From positions 55,638-119,637 of the forward strand of contig JAFGFE010000035.1 in assembly GCA_016931225.1 (NCBI GenBank): DNA of 64,000 nucleotides, read 5' to 3'. Both the position numbers and the translations under genes were made by a program. The notes beneath the pieces were generated by a model. That model was not told where the DNA came from and did no database searches. It saw nothing but the letters and a program-made list of their open reading frames with translations. This document shows, one piece after another, positions 45,621 to 54,162 of this stretch (the first letter of the stretch is position 1; every line of letters begins with the position of its first letter). Source of the stretch: Candidatus Zymogenaceae bacterium (lineage in GTDB: Bacteria > Desulfobacterota > Zymogenia > Zymogenales > Zymogenaceae).

Positions 45621-47144
45621 ATGAAGGTGATTCTTTCCGGGATGAACGTGGACCGGGAGCGGCTGGACGAGTATCGGAACCGGGCGTCGACCCTGGCGGA
45701 CGACGCCGATGTGGATGAGACGAAGGCGTTCCTCCGTGAGTTTTCCGGAGCGGAGGACCTGACGCCGGAGACGTTCTCGGCGGCGTACGCCCGCATCAGC
45801 CGGGATCCGCGATCGGTGAATGAACTCAGACAAGACGCCGTCCAACAGGTGGATCGGGCCCGGCGCTCCAATGAATCGATCATCTTCGGTCTGGGACACT
45901 CCTCCGTGGCGGAGCACGCGGTGTTCAACCTGGATATCATCGACGTCACCCGGCGGGCGGTGGAGGAGCTTGAGCGTTCGCGGCTCGCATCGTATACCGA
46001 GAAATCCCAGCGCTACATCACCCTCACCGACGATTACCTGGTCCCCCAAGAGATTGTTGAGATCGGCTCTGCGGATGAATTCCATTCCGTGGTCGGCCGG
46101 CTCAACGCCGCATATCATCGACTGAAGGACGGGCTTTCCGATTACCTGGAGGAAAAATATCCGGATATGGCGCGGGATAAAAAGGGAAAGGTCGTGCTCT
46201 CCGGATGGGCCAAGGAGGACGCCCGCTACGTGGTGCCCCTCTCCACCCTCACACAGCTCGGCATGACCGCCAACGCCCGGGTGCTCGAGATGACCATCCG
46301 GCGGCTGGCGGCCCACCCCCTCATCGAAGTCCGGGAGCTTTCCCGGGCGATATTCGACGCCGTCTCGCCCCATGCCCCGTCGGTCATCAAGTATACAACG
46401 CCCACCCCCTACGACATCGAAACCGACGGTATTGTAACAGGCGTCGCTTCCCGGATGGTTCCGAATACGAAATCGACACGGTCCGCCGCTCCCGCCGACC
46501 GGCAGGTGACCCTGGTGGACTATCCCGAAGACGCAGACACCCGGCTCGCGGCGTTCTTTCTCTCTTCACACGGAGACATGGAATATCGCACGGCCCTGGA
46601 GCATATCCGCATCAAGGGTGCCGACGCAGTGCGGGAGTTGATCCTCTCGGCCTTTTCCCGTATGGAGTCCTATGATCGCGCACCCCGTGAGCTGGAGCTG
46701 ATACCGTTGACCTTCGAGGCGGTGGTCTCATCGTCCTGTTTCGGCCAGCTCAAGCGTCACCGCATGGCGACCATCCTGTCCGGCCCCTATGATTCCACCC
46801 TAGGGGTGACCATCCCCCCCTCGATCACCGAGGCTGGCCTCGAAAAACCCATGATGGAAGCGGTGGACGCCTCCGAGTCGTTTTATCATACAATCGTCAA
46901 GCGGCTTCCGGGGTGTGCGGAATACATCCTCACCAACGCGCACCGCAGGCGGGTGCTCGTCTCCATGAATCTCAGGGAGCTGTATCACGTCGCCCGGCTC
47001 AGAATGGACGAAACCGCCCAGTGGGACATCCGATACCTTGCCGCCGACATGGTGGCGGCGGCCGCCGATAAAATGCCCACAGCCGCCGCCCTGGCGGTGG
47101 GCAAAGACGCCTTTGAAACGACGAAACGCGATCTGTATTCATAA
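45621..47144 (+). CDS. Tandem ThyX-like protein (flavin-dependent thymidylate synthase family)
   Basis: 507 residues from the ATG at 45621, with AAGGAG about 9 nt upstream; the longer frame begins inside the repeat cluster. It has two related halves. The first (about 85-258) has HSSVAEHAVF, RSRLASYTEKSQRY (119-132, the RHRxxSxNxxSxRY motif) and a C-terminal RELSRAIFD. The second (about 340-500) has FGQLKRHRMATILSG, MNLRELYHVARLRMDETAQWDIR. Only the first half keeps a near-complete ThyX signature. It is probably an FAD-dependent thymidylate synthase, or a diverged paralogue with a structural second half. Confidence 0.7.
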   Translation: MKVILSGMNVDRERLDEYRNRASTLADDADVDETKAFLREFSGAEDLTPETFSAAYARISRDPRSVNELRQDAVQQVDRARRSNESIIFGLGHSSVAEHAVFNLDIIDVTRRAVEELERSRLASYTEKSQRYITLTDDYLVPQEIVEIGSADEFHSVVGRLNAAYHRLKDGLSDYLEEKYPDMARDKKGKVVLSGWAKEDARYVVPLSTLTQLGMTANARVLEMTIRRLAAHPLIEVRELSRAIFDAVSPHAPSVIKYTTPTPYDIETDGIVTGVASRMVPNTKSTRSAAPADRQVTLVDYPEDADTRLAAFFLSSHGDMEYRTALEHIRIKGADAVRELILSAFSRMESYDRAPRELELIPLTFEAVVSSSCFGQLKRHRMATILSGPYDSTLGVTIPPSITEAGLEKPMMEAVDASESFYHTIVKRLPGCAEYILTNAHRRRVLVSMNLRELYHVARLRMDETAQWDIRYLAADMVAAAADKMPTAAALAVGKDAFETTKRDLYS

Positions 47145-47182
47145 CAAGGAATTGTTTCCTTTCAAGAAAACCGGGAGGCACC

Positions 47183-47719
47183 ATGCACCTCATCGATCCC
47201 AACGCCCATGAAAAGGCCGAGAGGATTAAGCTGATCATCTTCGACGTGGACGGCGTACTGACCGACGGCTCGATCATCATCCATGCCGACAGGTCCGAGT
47301 CCAAGGAATTCAACGTCAAGGACGGCCACGGCATCAAGCTCGCAATGCGGGCGGGGATTCAGGCCGCCGTCATCACCGGCAGGAAGTCCGATGTTGTCGG
47401 GTACAGGGTCGAAGAACTGGGCATCGAGCACCTCTTCCAGGGAAAACTGGAAAAGAGCGGCGTCGTCACGGAGCTTTTGGATCGGCTGTCGCTCGCCCCG
47501 GAAGACGCGGCGTTCGTGGGGGACGACCTGATAGACATCCCCGCCATGCGGATGGTCGGCCTTGCGGCGGCGGTGGCGGATGCCGTCGACGAAGCGAAGC
47601 AATACGCCCATATCATCACCGATCTTCCCGGCGGCCGGGGTGCCGCAAGAGAGGTGTGCGAATTCATTTTAAAATCACAGAAGCTCTGGGAATCCTCCAT
47701 CGAACGGTACGTGAAATAG
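47183..47719 (+). CDS. kdsC: 3-deoxy-D-manno-octulosonate 8-phosphate phosphatase
   Basis: 178 residues, normal size. C0-type HAD hydrolase with FDVDGVLTDG (D21 nucleophile, D23), the threonine motif VITGR, and GDDLIDIPAM. NVKDGHGIKLA is the KdsC substrate-specificity segment. It removes the phosphate from KDO-8-P in lipopolysaccharide synthesis. It precedes lptCA and lptB, the usual context. Confidence 0.93.
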   Translation: MHLIDPNAHEKAERIKLIIFDVDGVLTDGSIIIHADRSESKEFNVKDGHGIKLAMRAGIQAAVITGRKSDVVGYRVEELGIEHLFQGKLEKSGVVTELLDRLSLAPEDAAFVGDDLIDIPAMRMVGLAAAVADAVDEAKQYAHIITDLPGGRGAAREVCEFILKSQKLWESSIERYVK

Positions 47720-47722
47720 TGC

Positions 47723-47751
47723 TTTACTGTAAAAACCCTCAATGGTATAGT
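47723..47751 (+). promoter_or_regulatory. Possible promoter for lptCA-lptB
   Basis: TTTACT (47723-47728), a 17-bp spacer and TATAGT (47746-47751), just after the kdsC stop and about 40 bp before the lptCA start. Confidence 0.45.
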
Positions 47752-47791
47752 GTCTTGATACAATTCAATTGATTATTGCATGGTGGTATCC

Positions 47792-48871
47792 ATGAAACGA
47801 CTGAGACTGATTTTGGGAATCGTGTCTCTGGCCATCGTGGCGGGGATAGTGATTGTCCTGATTGTTACCTACAACAAGAGAAATGAAACCTCCGACATCC
47901 CGGAGATCACAGGCAGCGATCTGGTCGGTGAGGAGATCGAGTCCGGAGATGTCCCCGCCAGCCTCGAAGCGCGAACGATCACCTACACCGAATCCAAGGA
48001 CGGCAAGACCCTCTGGGAGATAAAAGCCGACGAAGCGCGGTTTTACAAGGATGAAGATCGTTCCGAGTTTGATAATATCAACGTCGTATTCTTTTACCAG
48101 GACACGTACGAATTGACCCTTTCCGGAGACCGCGGCGTTCTGGATAATGAATCGAAGAACATCAGCCTGAACGATAACGTGACCATTACCGCCTGGGAGG
48201 ATTACGTCCTCACAACCGACACCCTTCACTTCGATTCAACGGATAATGAAATATCGACCGACGACCCGATTGCACTATCCGGCACCGATATCTCATTTCA
48301 CGGAACGGGACTGACCTTCGATCTGGAAGAGGAGGAACTCTTCGTCCACGAGGACGTGGTCACAGACCTGAACGTAAAAGGGTCAAGCTTGGATTCACCC
48401 TCGAAAAAACCTCACGCCGACGAAGACCTCTTCGGATTCGACGATGTCTCTTCATTCAGCGGCGGGATCGTCCACATCACCTCCCGGGGCCTGTACGGCA
48501 GTCGTGACGGCTCTTTTATCCGTTACACCGGCGGCGTATCCGCCTCCCATAAGGACGCCGTCCTCACCGCCGGGACGATTACCGTCTACTTCGCCGGAGA
48601 TATCGGTGGAATGGGCGACATTAAAAAGATCACCGCGGACGGAAACGTCAGGTTTGTCCGTTCCGACATCAGGGGTAATGCAGGTCATCTAGTATTCGAC
48701 TACGAAAACGAGAAACTGACCCTCACGGGATCTCCGACCCTCTGGAGGGGGGATGACATGGTGACCGGTGAGACTCTGACCTATGATCTCAACACTAAAG
48801 TAAGCACCGCCACAGGCACAGGCGACGGGCGGGCGCATGTGACCATCTATCCCAAGGAAGAAGATTTCTAA
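47792..48871 (+). CDS. LptC-LptA fusion, LPS export periplasmic bridge
   Basis: 359 residues from the ATG at 47792 (GGTGG upstream); an ATG four codons earlier has no SD. One N-terminal transmembrane helix (7-27) and a periplasmic part. Residues 55-200 match LptC (ASLEARTITYTESKDGKTLWEIKADEARFYKD). After a short polar linker, residues 220-350 form an LptA/OstA domain (YTGGVSASHKDAVLTAGTITVYF, ITADGNVRFVRSD, then GSPTLWRGDDMVTGETLTYDL). Normally these are two proteins. The fused form would carry LPS from the LptB2FG pump across the periplasm. The stop is directly followed by the lptB ATG. Confidence 0.85.
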   Translation: MKRLRLILGIVSLAIVAGIVIVLIVTYNKRNETSDIPEITGSDLVGEEIESGDVPASLEARTITYTESKDGKTLWEIKADEARFYKDEDRSEFDNINVVFFYQDTYELTLSGDRGVLDNESKNISLNDNVTITAWEDYVLTTDTLHFDSTDNEISTDDPIALSGTDISFHGTGLTFDLEEEELFVHEDVVTDLNVKGSSLDSPSKKPHADEDLFGFDDVSSFSGGIVHITSRGLYGSRDGSFIRYTGGVSASHKDAVLTAGTITVYFAGDIGGMGDIKKITADGNVRFVRSDIRGNAGHLVFDYENEKLTLTGSPTLWRGDDMVTGETLTYDLNTKVSTATGTGDGRAHVTIYPKEEDF

Positions 48872-49609
48872 ATGACCGAAAACGGCACTCACACATTGAA
48901 GATATCCGGCCTGACCAAGGCATATCGGGGCCGGGTGGTGGTGGATCACGTCGCGATGGACGTCGAGTCCGGGGAGATCGTGGGGCTTCTGGGCCCCAAC
49001 GGCGCCGGAAAAACCACAAGCTTTTATATGATTATCGGAATCGTCAAGCCGGATAAGGGAGAGATCCTCCTCGACGGCGACAACATCGGCGACCTCCCGG
49101 TACACATGCGGGCCAGGAAAGGAATCACCTACCTTCCTCAGGAATCGTCAATCTTTCGAAAAATGACCGTGGCCGAAAACGTCATGGCCATCCTCGAAAC
49201 ACTCCCCCTCTCCCGAGCGGAGCGTGAAGACCGACTGGAACAGCTTCTCTCCGACCTGAAAATCTCCCATCTGGCCCACAACAAGGCCTACTCCCTCTCC
49301 GGCGGCGAGCGCCGGCGGGTCGAAATCACCCGGGCGCTGGTGACGTCCCCCCATTTCATACTCCTGGACGAGCCGTTCTCCGGCATCGACCCGATCATCG
49401 TCAACGATATCCAGAAGATCGTCCTGTCCCTCAAGTCCCGGGGCATCGGCATCATCATCACCGATCACAACGTCCGGGAAACCCTGGGCATCTGCGACCG
49501 GGCATATATCCTTGCCGAGGGAAATATCCTCATTCACGGCACGCCGAAAAAGATCACCTCGAACCCGGTGGCCCGGGAGAAATACCTGGGGGAAAAATTC
49601 AGCATGTAG
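48872..49609 (+). CDS. lptB: LPS export ABC transporter ATPase
   Basis: 245 residues. Walker A GPNGAGKTTS (41-50), Q-loop TYLPQESSIF, signature LSGGERRRVEI, Walker B ILLDEPFSGIDP and the switch His in ITDHNVRE. LptB drives lipopolysaccharide extraction with LptFG, which are not in the window. The stop TAG shares its last base with a hairpin repeat; rpoN, often next in line, is absent. Confidence 0.95.
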   Translation: MTENGTHTLKISGLTKAYRGRVVVDHVAMDVESGEIVGLLGPNGAGKTTSFYMIIGIVKPDKGEILLDGDNIGDLPVHMRARKGITYLPQESSIFRKMTVAENVMAILETLPLSRAEREDRLEQLLSDLKISHLAHNKAYSLSGGERRRVEITRALVTSPHFILLDEPFSGIDPIIVNDIQKIVLSLKSRGIGIIITDHNVRETLGICDRAYILAEGNILIHGTPKKITSNPVAREKYLGEKFSM

Positions 49610-50030
49610 CAGGCAGTGCCTGCCGCCATGAGAGTGGTAGAGTGTCACTATCGGGTGATTAAATATGGGAGGGGTTGTATTGCAATACGGTGACAGGCAC
49701 CCAAGACCACCTCTCTCTCGTCTCACGCACCTGCCAAAGGGAACCGACCCTGTCGGGTTGATAGGATCGACAGCCAATATGGCGGTGGCCCGGAGCGCAT
49801 GGGGCGGGAATGAAAAGAGGGATTTCCCGGTAACACGGTGTCTTATGCTTATTCATATCCACCCGGCGTTCCGCATCGGCCCTTACCGACTCAGTCCCTG
49901 CCGGTTTTACCTCTCTGTTTCTCTTCGCCCCTGTCGCCTCACTCCACCGCTATAAAGGGAGCCGACCCTGTCGGTCTGGCGCCCCTGTCGATTCAATCCA
50001 CCACTATATTGGAAGCAGGCCCTGCCTGTC
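49609..50030. repeat. Hairpin repeat cluster (locus 4), lptB to dsrE-like gene
   Basis: Units: 49609-49640, GCAGGC-AGT-GCCTGC starting on the last base of the lptB stop, then GAGAGTGGTAGAGTG; 49744-49792, CCGAC-CCT-GTCGG then CAATATGGCGGTGGCC; 49939-49974, CACTCCACCGCTATA then GCCGAC-CCT-GTCGGT; 49995-50030, TCCACCACTATATTG then GCAGGC-CCT-GCCTGT, whose last bases form the dsrE-like stop. Segment 49646-49733 is homologous to 54498-54586. No gene is seen in the gap. Confidence 0.78.
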
Positions 50031-50376
50031 AGAACGTCAGCACCGCCCATTCATCGCTCTTGAGCATCTCCGTCAGCGGCTCCCCCATGTAGATAACCTC
50101 GATCCCCAGCGCCTCGAGCTTCTCGGTTACTCCGTGCATATCGGCGCAGGCTCGGCACGCCTGAAGGATCACGCCGTCTTCCTTCATCGGTTCGATGTAC
50201 TGATGAAGGCTCTCGTCCTCCAACATGAGCACGGCCGACGCCCCCCAGACCACCAGCTTCACCTCACGCCACCATCCTAATCGTTTCGAGTTGTGGGTGT
50301 ACATAAACACCATGCTCCGGGCCACATCCGGATCCCCGGAGCTCCAGATAACACACAGCTTGTCGGGTGCGGACAT
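50029..50376 (-). CDS. DsrE-like family protein
   Basis: 115 residues from the ATG at 50376 (GGGAGG upstream), rather than 11 codons earlier. Single DsrE fold: KLCVIWSSGDPDVARSMVFMYTHNS, KLVVWGASAVLMLED, ILQACRACADMHGV with a CxxC pair, and a final ALGIEVIYMGEPLTEMLKSDEWAVLTF. DsrE/TusD relatives handle sulfur transfer; this cytoplasmic single-domain type is mostly of unknown function. The stop codon lies within a repeat unit. Confidence 0.82.
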   Translation of the reverse strand: MSAPDKLCVIWSSGDPDVARSMVFMYTHNSKRLGWWREVKLVVWGASAVLMLEDESLHQYIEPMKEDGVILQACRACADMHGVTEKLEALGIEVIYMGEPLTEMLKSDEWAVLTF

Positions 50377-50456
50377 ATGTTTCCCTCCCGATGATAGAGA
50401 ATCAACCATTTACGGTATACAGGTCTGAAATGTTCAGTAAGAATATCTTTAGAGAA

Positions 50457-50491
50457 AATGTACAGGCCGGGCCGTATGCCCAGCCTGTACA
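50457..50491 (-). terminator. Probable terminator of the ThDP enzyme gene
   Basis: TGTACAGGC and GCCTGTACA form the outer stem, with an inner GGGC/GCCC pairing, and T residues follow on the minus strand. The T-run is short. Confidence 0.6.
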
Positions 50492-50541
50492 GTATTATAT
50501 CACCCTTACCGACCGTCACATGTTGAGGATAGTCGCAGGTA

Positions 50542-52197
50542 TCAAACGTTGAGAGCCGCCACAAAGATGTGGGTGATCGGGCTGGTTACGGTCGGATCGG
50601 TGATGACATTGACCACCGCCGGCTTCCCCGCATCCCTCGCCCTCTCCAGGGCCGGGACGATATCCTTTACCTCGGTGACAAATTCACCATGGGCCCCCAG
50701 GCCCTCGGCCATCAGGTCGTAACGCACCGGCCCCAGGTCGGTTCCCACCACCCGGTTATACTGAAGCTCCTGGCCGTGTTTGACCATGCCCCAGGCCTGG
50801 TCGTTCGCCACGACAATCACGACCGGGATATTATGGCGTACGGCCGTCTCGATCTCCATCCCGTTGAGGCCGAACGACCCGTCGCCGGTCACCACCACGG
50901 ACGTGCGATCAGGATGGGCCAGCTTCCCCACGATGCCGAAGGGGATCCCGCTGCCGAGGCATCCCATGAGGTTCCCCACGTTGGAGAGGAAGCGACCCGG
51001 CCCACCCCCCCTGAGGTGCACCGAGGTGAAATAGGAGACGTCTCCGCCGTCGGTGGCATAGACCGCATCAGGGCCGAAGACGTTATATACCTCGCTCACC
51101 AGCTTGACCGGGTGAATGGGGCCGGTGGTCTGTTCCTTATTCGCGTTCTCCTCCGCCATCATGGCTATGCCGGTGCCCACCGCCTCGTTCGCCCACTCGG
51201 AGAAGTCGCATTTCCCGAGCTCCTTGACGATTCCCCTGAGTACCTGGCCCGCGTCTCCCACGATACCGATCTCATGAGGGATGTTCTTGCCCACCTCCCC
51301 CCCACTTATGTCCACCCTGATTATCTTCGCATTGGCGAAAATCTGCCCGTAGGACGAAAGCCACGTCATCCGAAGCCCGAGGACCAGGATGACGTCGGCC
51401 TGTGACGCCGCGATCGTCAGCCCCATCAACCCGCCGCTCCACAGACTCCATTTGTGATCGTCAGGCACCACCCCCCTCGCCTCGTTGAAGAGCATAAAGG
51501 GAATGTTCGCCCCATCCACCAGGTCGGCCAGGGCGCCGCTTGCATCCCCCCAGCGTACGCCACCGCCGCCGATGATCAGTGGCTTCTTCGCACCCTTCAG
51601 GAGTTTCGCGGCACTGGCTATCGCCTCCGGATCGCCCGCGGGCCTGTAACGCGGTTTCGTATTGTCGGGAAACGAAACCGTCTCCATCTCGATCTTGTTG
51701 CCCAGAACGTCCACCGGGATTTCAAGATAGACAGGGCCGGGGCGATCGCTCAGGGCGTTGCGGAACGCCGTGTTGATGTACTCCGGGATGCGGTGCGTGT
51801 CGTTACAGATATACGCGGCCTTCGTGATGGTACGCAGGAGCGCGAGCTGATCCAGGTCCTGCAGCGCACCAAGGTCGTTTTCCTTTCTGGGGCTCCTACC
51901 GCCGATAATCAGCATCGGGATGTGAGACGCATGGGCGTCCATCACGCCGGTGATGGCGTTGGCCACGCCGGGACCCGCCGTGGCGAGGCAAACCCCCAGG
52001 TTCCCCGTGGCCATGGACCAGCCGATGGCCATAAACGCCGCCGCCTGTTCATGGCGCACATCTATTACTGATATGCCTCCGTCGATACAGGCGTCGTAGA
52101 TTTTATCGATATGACCGCCTGACAGGGTAAATACATTCGTGACGCCCTTACGCTTGAGGGCCTCGACGACCAGATGTCCTCCATGTACCTCAGCCAT
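50542..52197 (-). CDS. ThDP-dependent enzyme, acetolactate-synthase/2-hydroxyacyl-CoA-lyase-like
   Basis: 551 residues, normal for the family. E50 in VRHEQAAAFMA activates the thiazolium. ThDP/Mg motif GDGSFGLNGME starts at 438, and the metal-binding N465 is in VANDQAWG. The central domain has GGGGVRWGDASGAL. There is no IlvN-type regulatory subunit nearby, and no CoA-specific insert is clear. It could be acetolactate synthase, glyoxylate carboligase, or a 2-hydroxyacyl-CoA lyase; I cannot choose. It has its own promoter. Confidence 0.85.
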   Translation of the reverse strand: MAEVHGGHLVVEALKRKGVTNVFTLSGGHIDKIYDACIDGGISVIDVRHEQAAAFMAIGWSMATGNLGVCLATAGPGVANAITGVMDAHASHIPMLIIGGRSPRKENDLGALQDLDQLALLRTITKAAYICNDTHRIPEYINTAFRNALSDRPGPVYLEIPVDVLGNKIEMETVSFPDNTKPRYRPAGDPEAIASAAKLLKGAKKPLIIGGGGVRWGDASGALADLVDGANIPFMLFNEARGVVPDDHKWSLWSGGLMGLTIAASQADVILVLGLRMTWLSSYGQIFANAKIIRVDISGGEVGKNIPHEIGIVGDAGQVLRGIVKELGKCDFSEWANEAVGTGIAMMAEENANKEQTTGPIHPVKLVSEVYNVFGPDAVYATDGGDVSYFTSVHLRGGGPGRFLSNVGNLMGCLGSGIPFGIVGKLAHPDRTSVVVTGDGSFGLNGMEIETAVRHNIPVVIVVANDQAWGMVKHGQELQYNRVVGTDLGPVRYDLMAEGLGAHGEFVTEVKDIVPALERARDAGKPAVVNVITDPTVTSPITHIFVAALNV

Positions 52198-52270
52198 GCG
52201 AATAACTCCTTTTTAAAATAGAAATAATGAAAATGTACAAAACCGACTAATATTGCTGGTGAATACTGTC

Positions 52271-52300
52271 TCTATACCATGATTTCAAGGCATGGGTCAA
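52271..52300 (-). promoter_or_regulatory. Predicted promoter of the ThDP enzyme gene
   Basis: On the minus strand TTGACC (52300-52295), an 18-bp spacer and TATAGA (52276-52271), with a leader of about 65 nt and AAGGAG before the ATG. Confidence 0.5.
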
Positions 52301-52538
52301 ACCAAAATCCATACGATATGAAAAGGGATAATCGACGACCGGGAACGCGGACGATGCACACGACACGGGCGGAAAGGCGCCGACCCGCCGTCTATGGATT
52401 CCGATATCCTCCTCGGATCACACATCTCCACCCGTGTACCCTCGAACGACGGATCGCAACGTCCCCTCTCCCACACTGATCGGAATAAAATTACATCAGC
52501 GCATACACGATCCGACGGTGAAAACCAGTGCCTCCACC
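52301..52538. other. Intergenic gap without recognised features
   Basis: 238 bp between the divergent promoters of the ThDP gene and the DUF2330 gene. I see no coding frame of quality, no terminator and no copy of the dispersed hairpin unit. Confidence 0.5.
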
Positions 52539-52568
52539 TTGACACATTCGATCCGCTTCGAATATAAT
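52539..52568 (+). promoter_or_regulatory. Consensus promoter of the DUF2330 gene
   Basis: TTGACA (52539-52544), an 18-bp spacer and TATAAT (52563-52568). The ATG at 52567 falls inside the -10, so translation must begin further on. Confidence 0.8.
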
Positions 52569-52608
52569 GCCTGAAGCACACGAACAACACAATACGGACA
52601 TACCCGAT

Positions 52609-54159
52609 ATGATCACAAAAAAACCCACCGTCGTCTCCATACGTATCCTTACGGCCGTCGTTGCGATGACGATCTTTTTATTTTTCGGCACCCCATCCCG
52701 TGCGGATCGGGGGGCGCTCCCGATTACGCTCGAAGCAAACATATCGCTCTACGAGCCGGCCCAGCGCGGCCTGATCGCGTTTAACGGCACCGAAGAGCTG
52801 CTGGTGCTCGCCACCGAGACCAATGTATCAACAAAAACCGACGTCATCGAGTTTCTCCCCCTCCCCTCCCCGCCGGACGCCGTATTCGAGGCGGACACGG
52901 CATTGTTTGAGCGCGTGTTCGACCTGATCGAACAAAACGCCCCCCGGATATTCATCCCCTTTTATGACGAAGACGGCATGATGCGCGGTGGGGAGGAGCG
53001 GACCCTTGAGGGGATTTCGGTGGTGATGACGGCGACTGTGGGCGTGCATGACGTGACCGTGGTGGAGGTAACGGACGCGGACGCCTTTTTCTCATGGCTA
53101 ACCGATTTCTACGCCGCCAGGGGAATCGATGCGCTCCCCGGCTCCGCCGCCAGGTTCACCGGCCTCGTTCAATCGTATCTCGATCGGGATATCCGTTATT
53201 TCGTGTTCGACGTCGTCTCCCTCGATGAGACGCCCCGGGGCGCGACACCCCTGGCGTATCGGTTCAAGACCAATAGTCTTTATTATCCCCTTGCGATCAC
53301 CTCCAACAACCGCGGGGACGGCACCGTAGACCTCTTCCTCATGACTCCGGGAACCCCCAAGCCGGAGGCCCTGCCCGCGGGTTTCTCCTTCGCACTGTAC
53401 CGGGCGTTCGAGTCCCCGTCACCGATTGAGGATGAATCGGCGGCGGTGCCGATCTCGTTTCCGGTCTCCATGGTCGACCGGGTGGCCGTATGGCCGGAGC
53501 TGGCGACGATGCTTCCCGGCTGGGAAAGCGATATCCACCTCACCGCCGTCACCTATGACGGTCCGCTGAGGTCCCTCAACGAAGACCTGGTCCTGGGATG
53601 GGATGATTTTGAAAATACGGATTTCGACGGTGTGGCCGAAGCGGGAGGGAGTGCTCATGACCTCATCGGTCCCGGCGGTGCCGCCGATCTCGCCCTGACA
53701 TCCATCGATGCGAACGACCCACACACCATCCTGATCGGAGGAAACAACGACATCACCGCCCCCGCCGCCGCCGACGGCGATCCCTCCACCCCCTATACCC
53801 TTCCGGTTTCGGGAACATGGTGGATCGACCTGGGAGAGGTCAAGTCGATTCACTCCATTGAAATCCTGGCCGCCTCGATAGAGCCGGATATCGAGCCCTC
53901 CGCCAACACCATCTACCTGTATGTGTCCGAAAATGGAAAATTCTCGGGCGAGGAAAAACGGCTGGAAAGGGCGGTGGTCACAAGCCATACGGACCTGATG
54001 GCGTCCGACCCGACCCGTCTCGCCGAGCGATTGACAATCCGTGACAAGCCCTTCGAGGCGAGGTGGCTGATGATCACCTACCCCTATTCCGAATCGATGA
54101 GCTCTCTGTATCTCTTCGAGGTGATGATATGGGAGAACGGCCCCGGCACGGACCGCTAA
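52609..54159 (+). CDS. DUF2330 / discoidin-like exported protein
   Basis: 516 residues from the ATG at 52609; the earlier ATG overlaps the promoter -10 box. A signal peptide (MITKKPTVVSIRILTAVVAMTIFLFF, cleavage near 33) is followed by DUF2330 (about 35-270: RGALPITLEANISLYEPAQRGLIAFNGTEELLVLAT and VIEFLPLPSPPDAVFEAD). A C-terminal galactose-binding-like beta-sandwich (about 350-510: WWIDLGEVKSIHSIEILAAS, LYVSENGKFSGEE, ARWLMITYPYS) resembles F5/8-type-C domains. It is probably an exported carbohydrate- or surface-binding protein. The stop is followed 3 bp later by a hairpin repeat. Confidence 0.75.
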   Translation: MITKKPTVVSIRILTAVVAMTIFLFFGTPSRADRGALPITLEANISLYEPAQRGLIAFNGTEELLVLATETNVSTKTDVIEFLPLPSPPDAVFEADTALFERVFDLIEQNAPRIFIPFYDEDGMMRGGEERTLEGISVVMTATVGVHDVTVVEVTDADAFFSWLTDFYAARGIDALPGSAARFTGLVQSYLDRDIRYFVFDVVSLDETPRGATPLAYRFKTNSLYYPLAITSNNRGDGTVDLFLMTPGTPKPEALPAGFSFALYRAFESPSPIEDESAAVPISFPVSMVDRVAVWPELATMLPGWESDIHLTAVTYDGPLRSLNEDLVLGWDDFENTDFDGVAEAGGSAHDLIGPGGAADLALTSIDANDPHTILIGGNNDITAPAAADGDPSTPYTLPVSGTWWIDLGEVKSIHSIEILAASIEPDIEPSANTIYLYVSENGKFSGEEKRLERAVVTSHTDLMASDPTRLAERLTIRDKPFEARWLMITYPYSESMSSLYLFEVMIWENGPGTDR

Positions 54160-54162
54160 TCG

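Noticed and set aside
50029..50376. Second selenoprotein candidate in the DsrE-like gene
   Set aside because: DsrE-like Sec proteins exist, but here the CxxC codons are ordinary Cys codons and no in-frame TGA is present.
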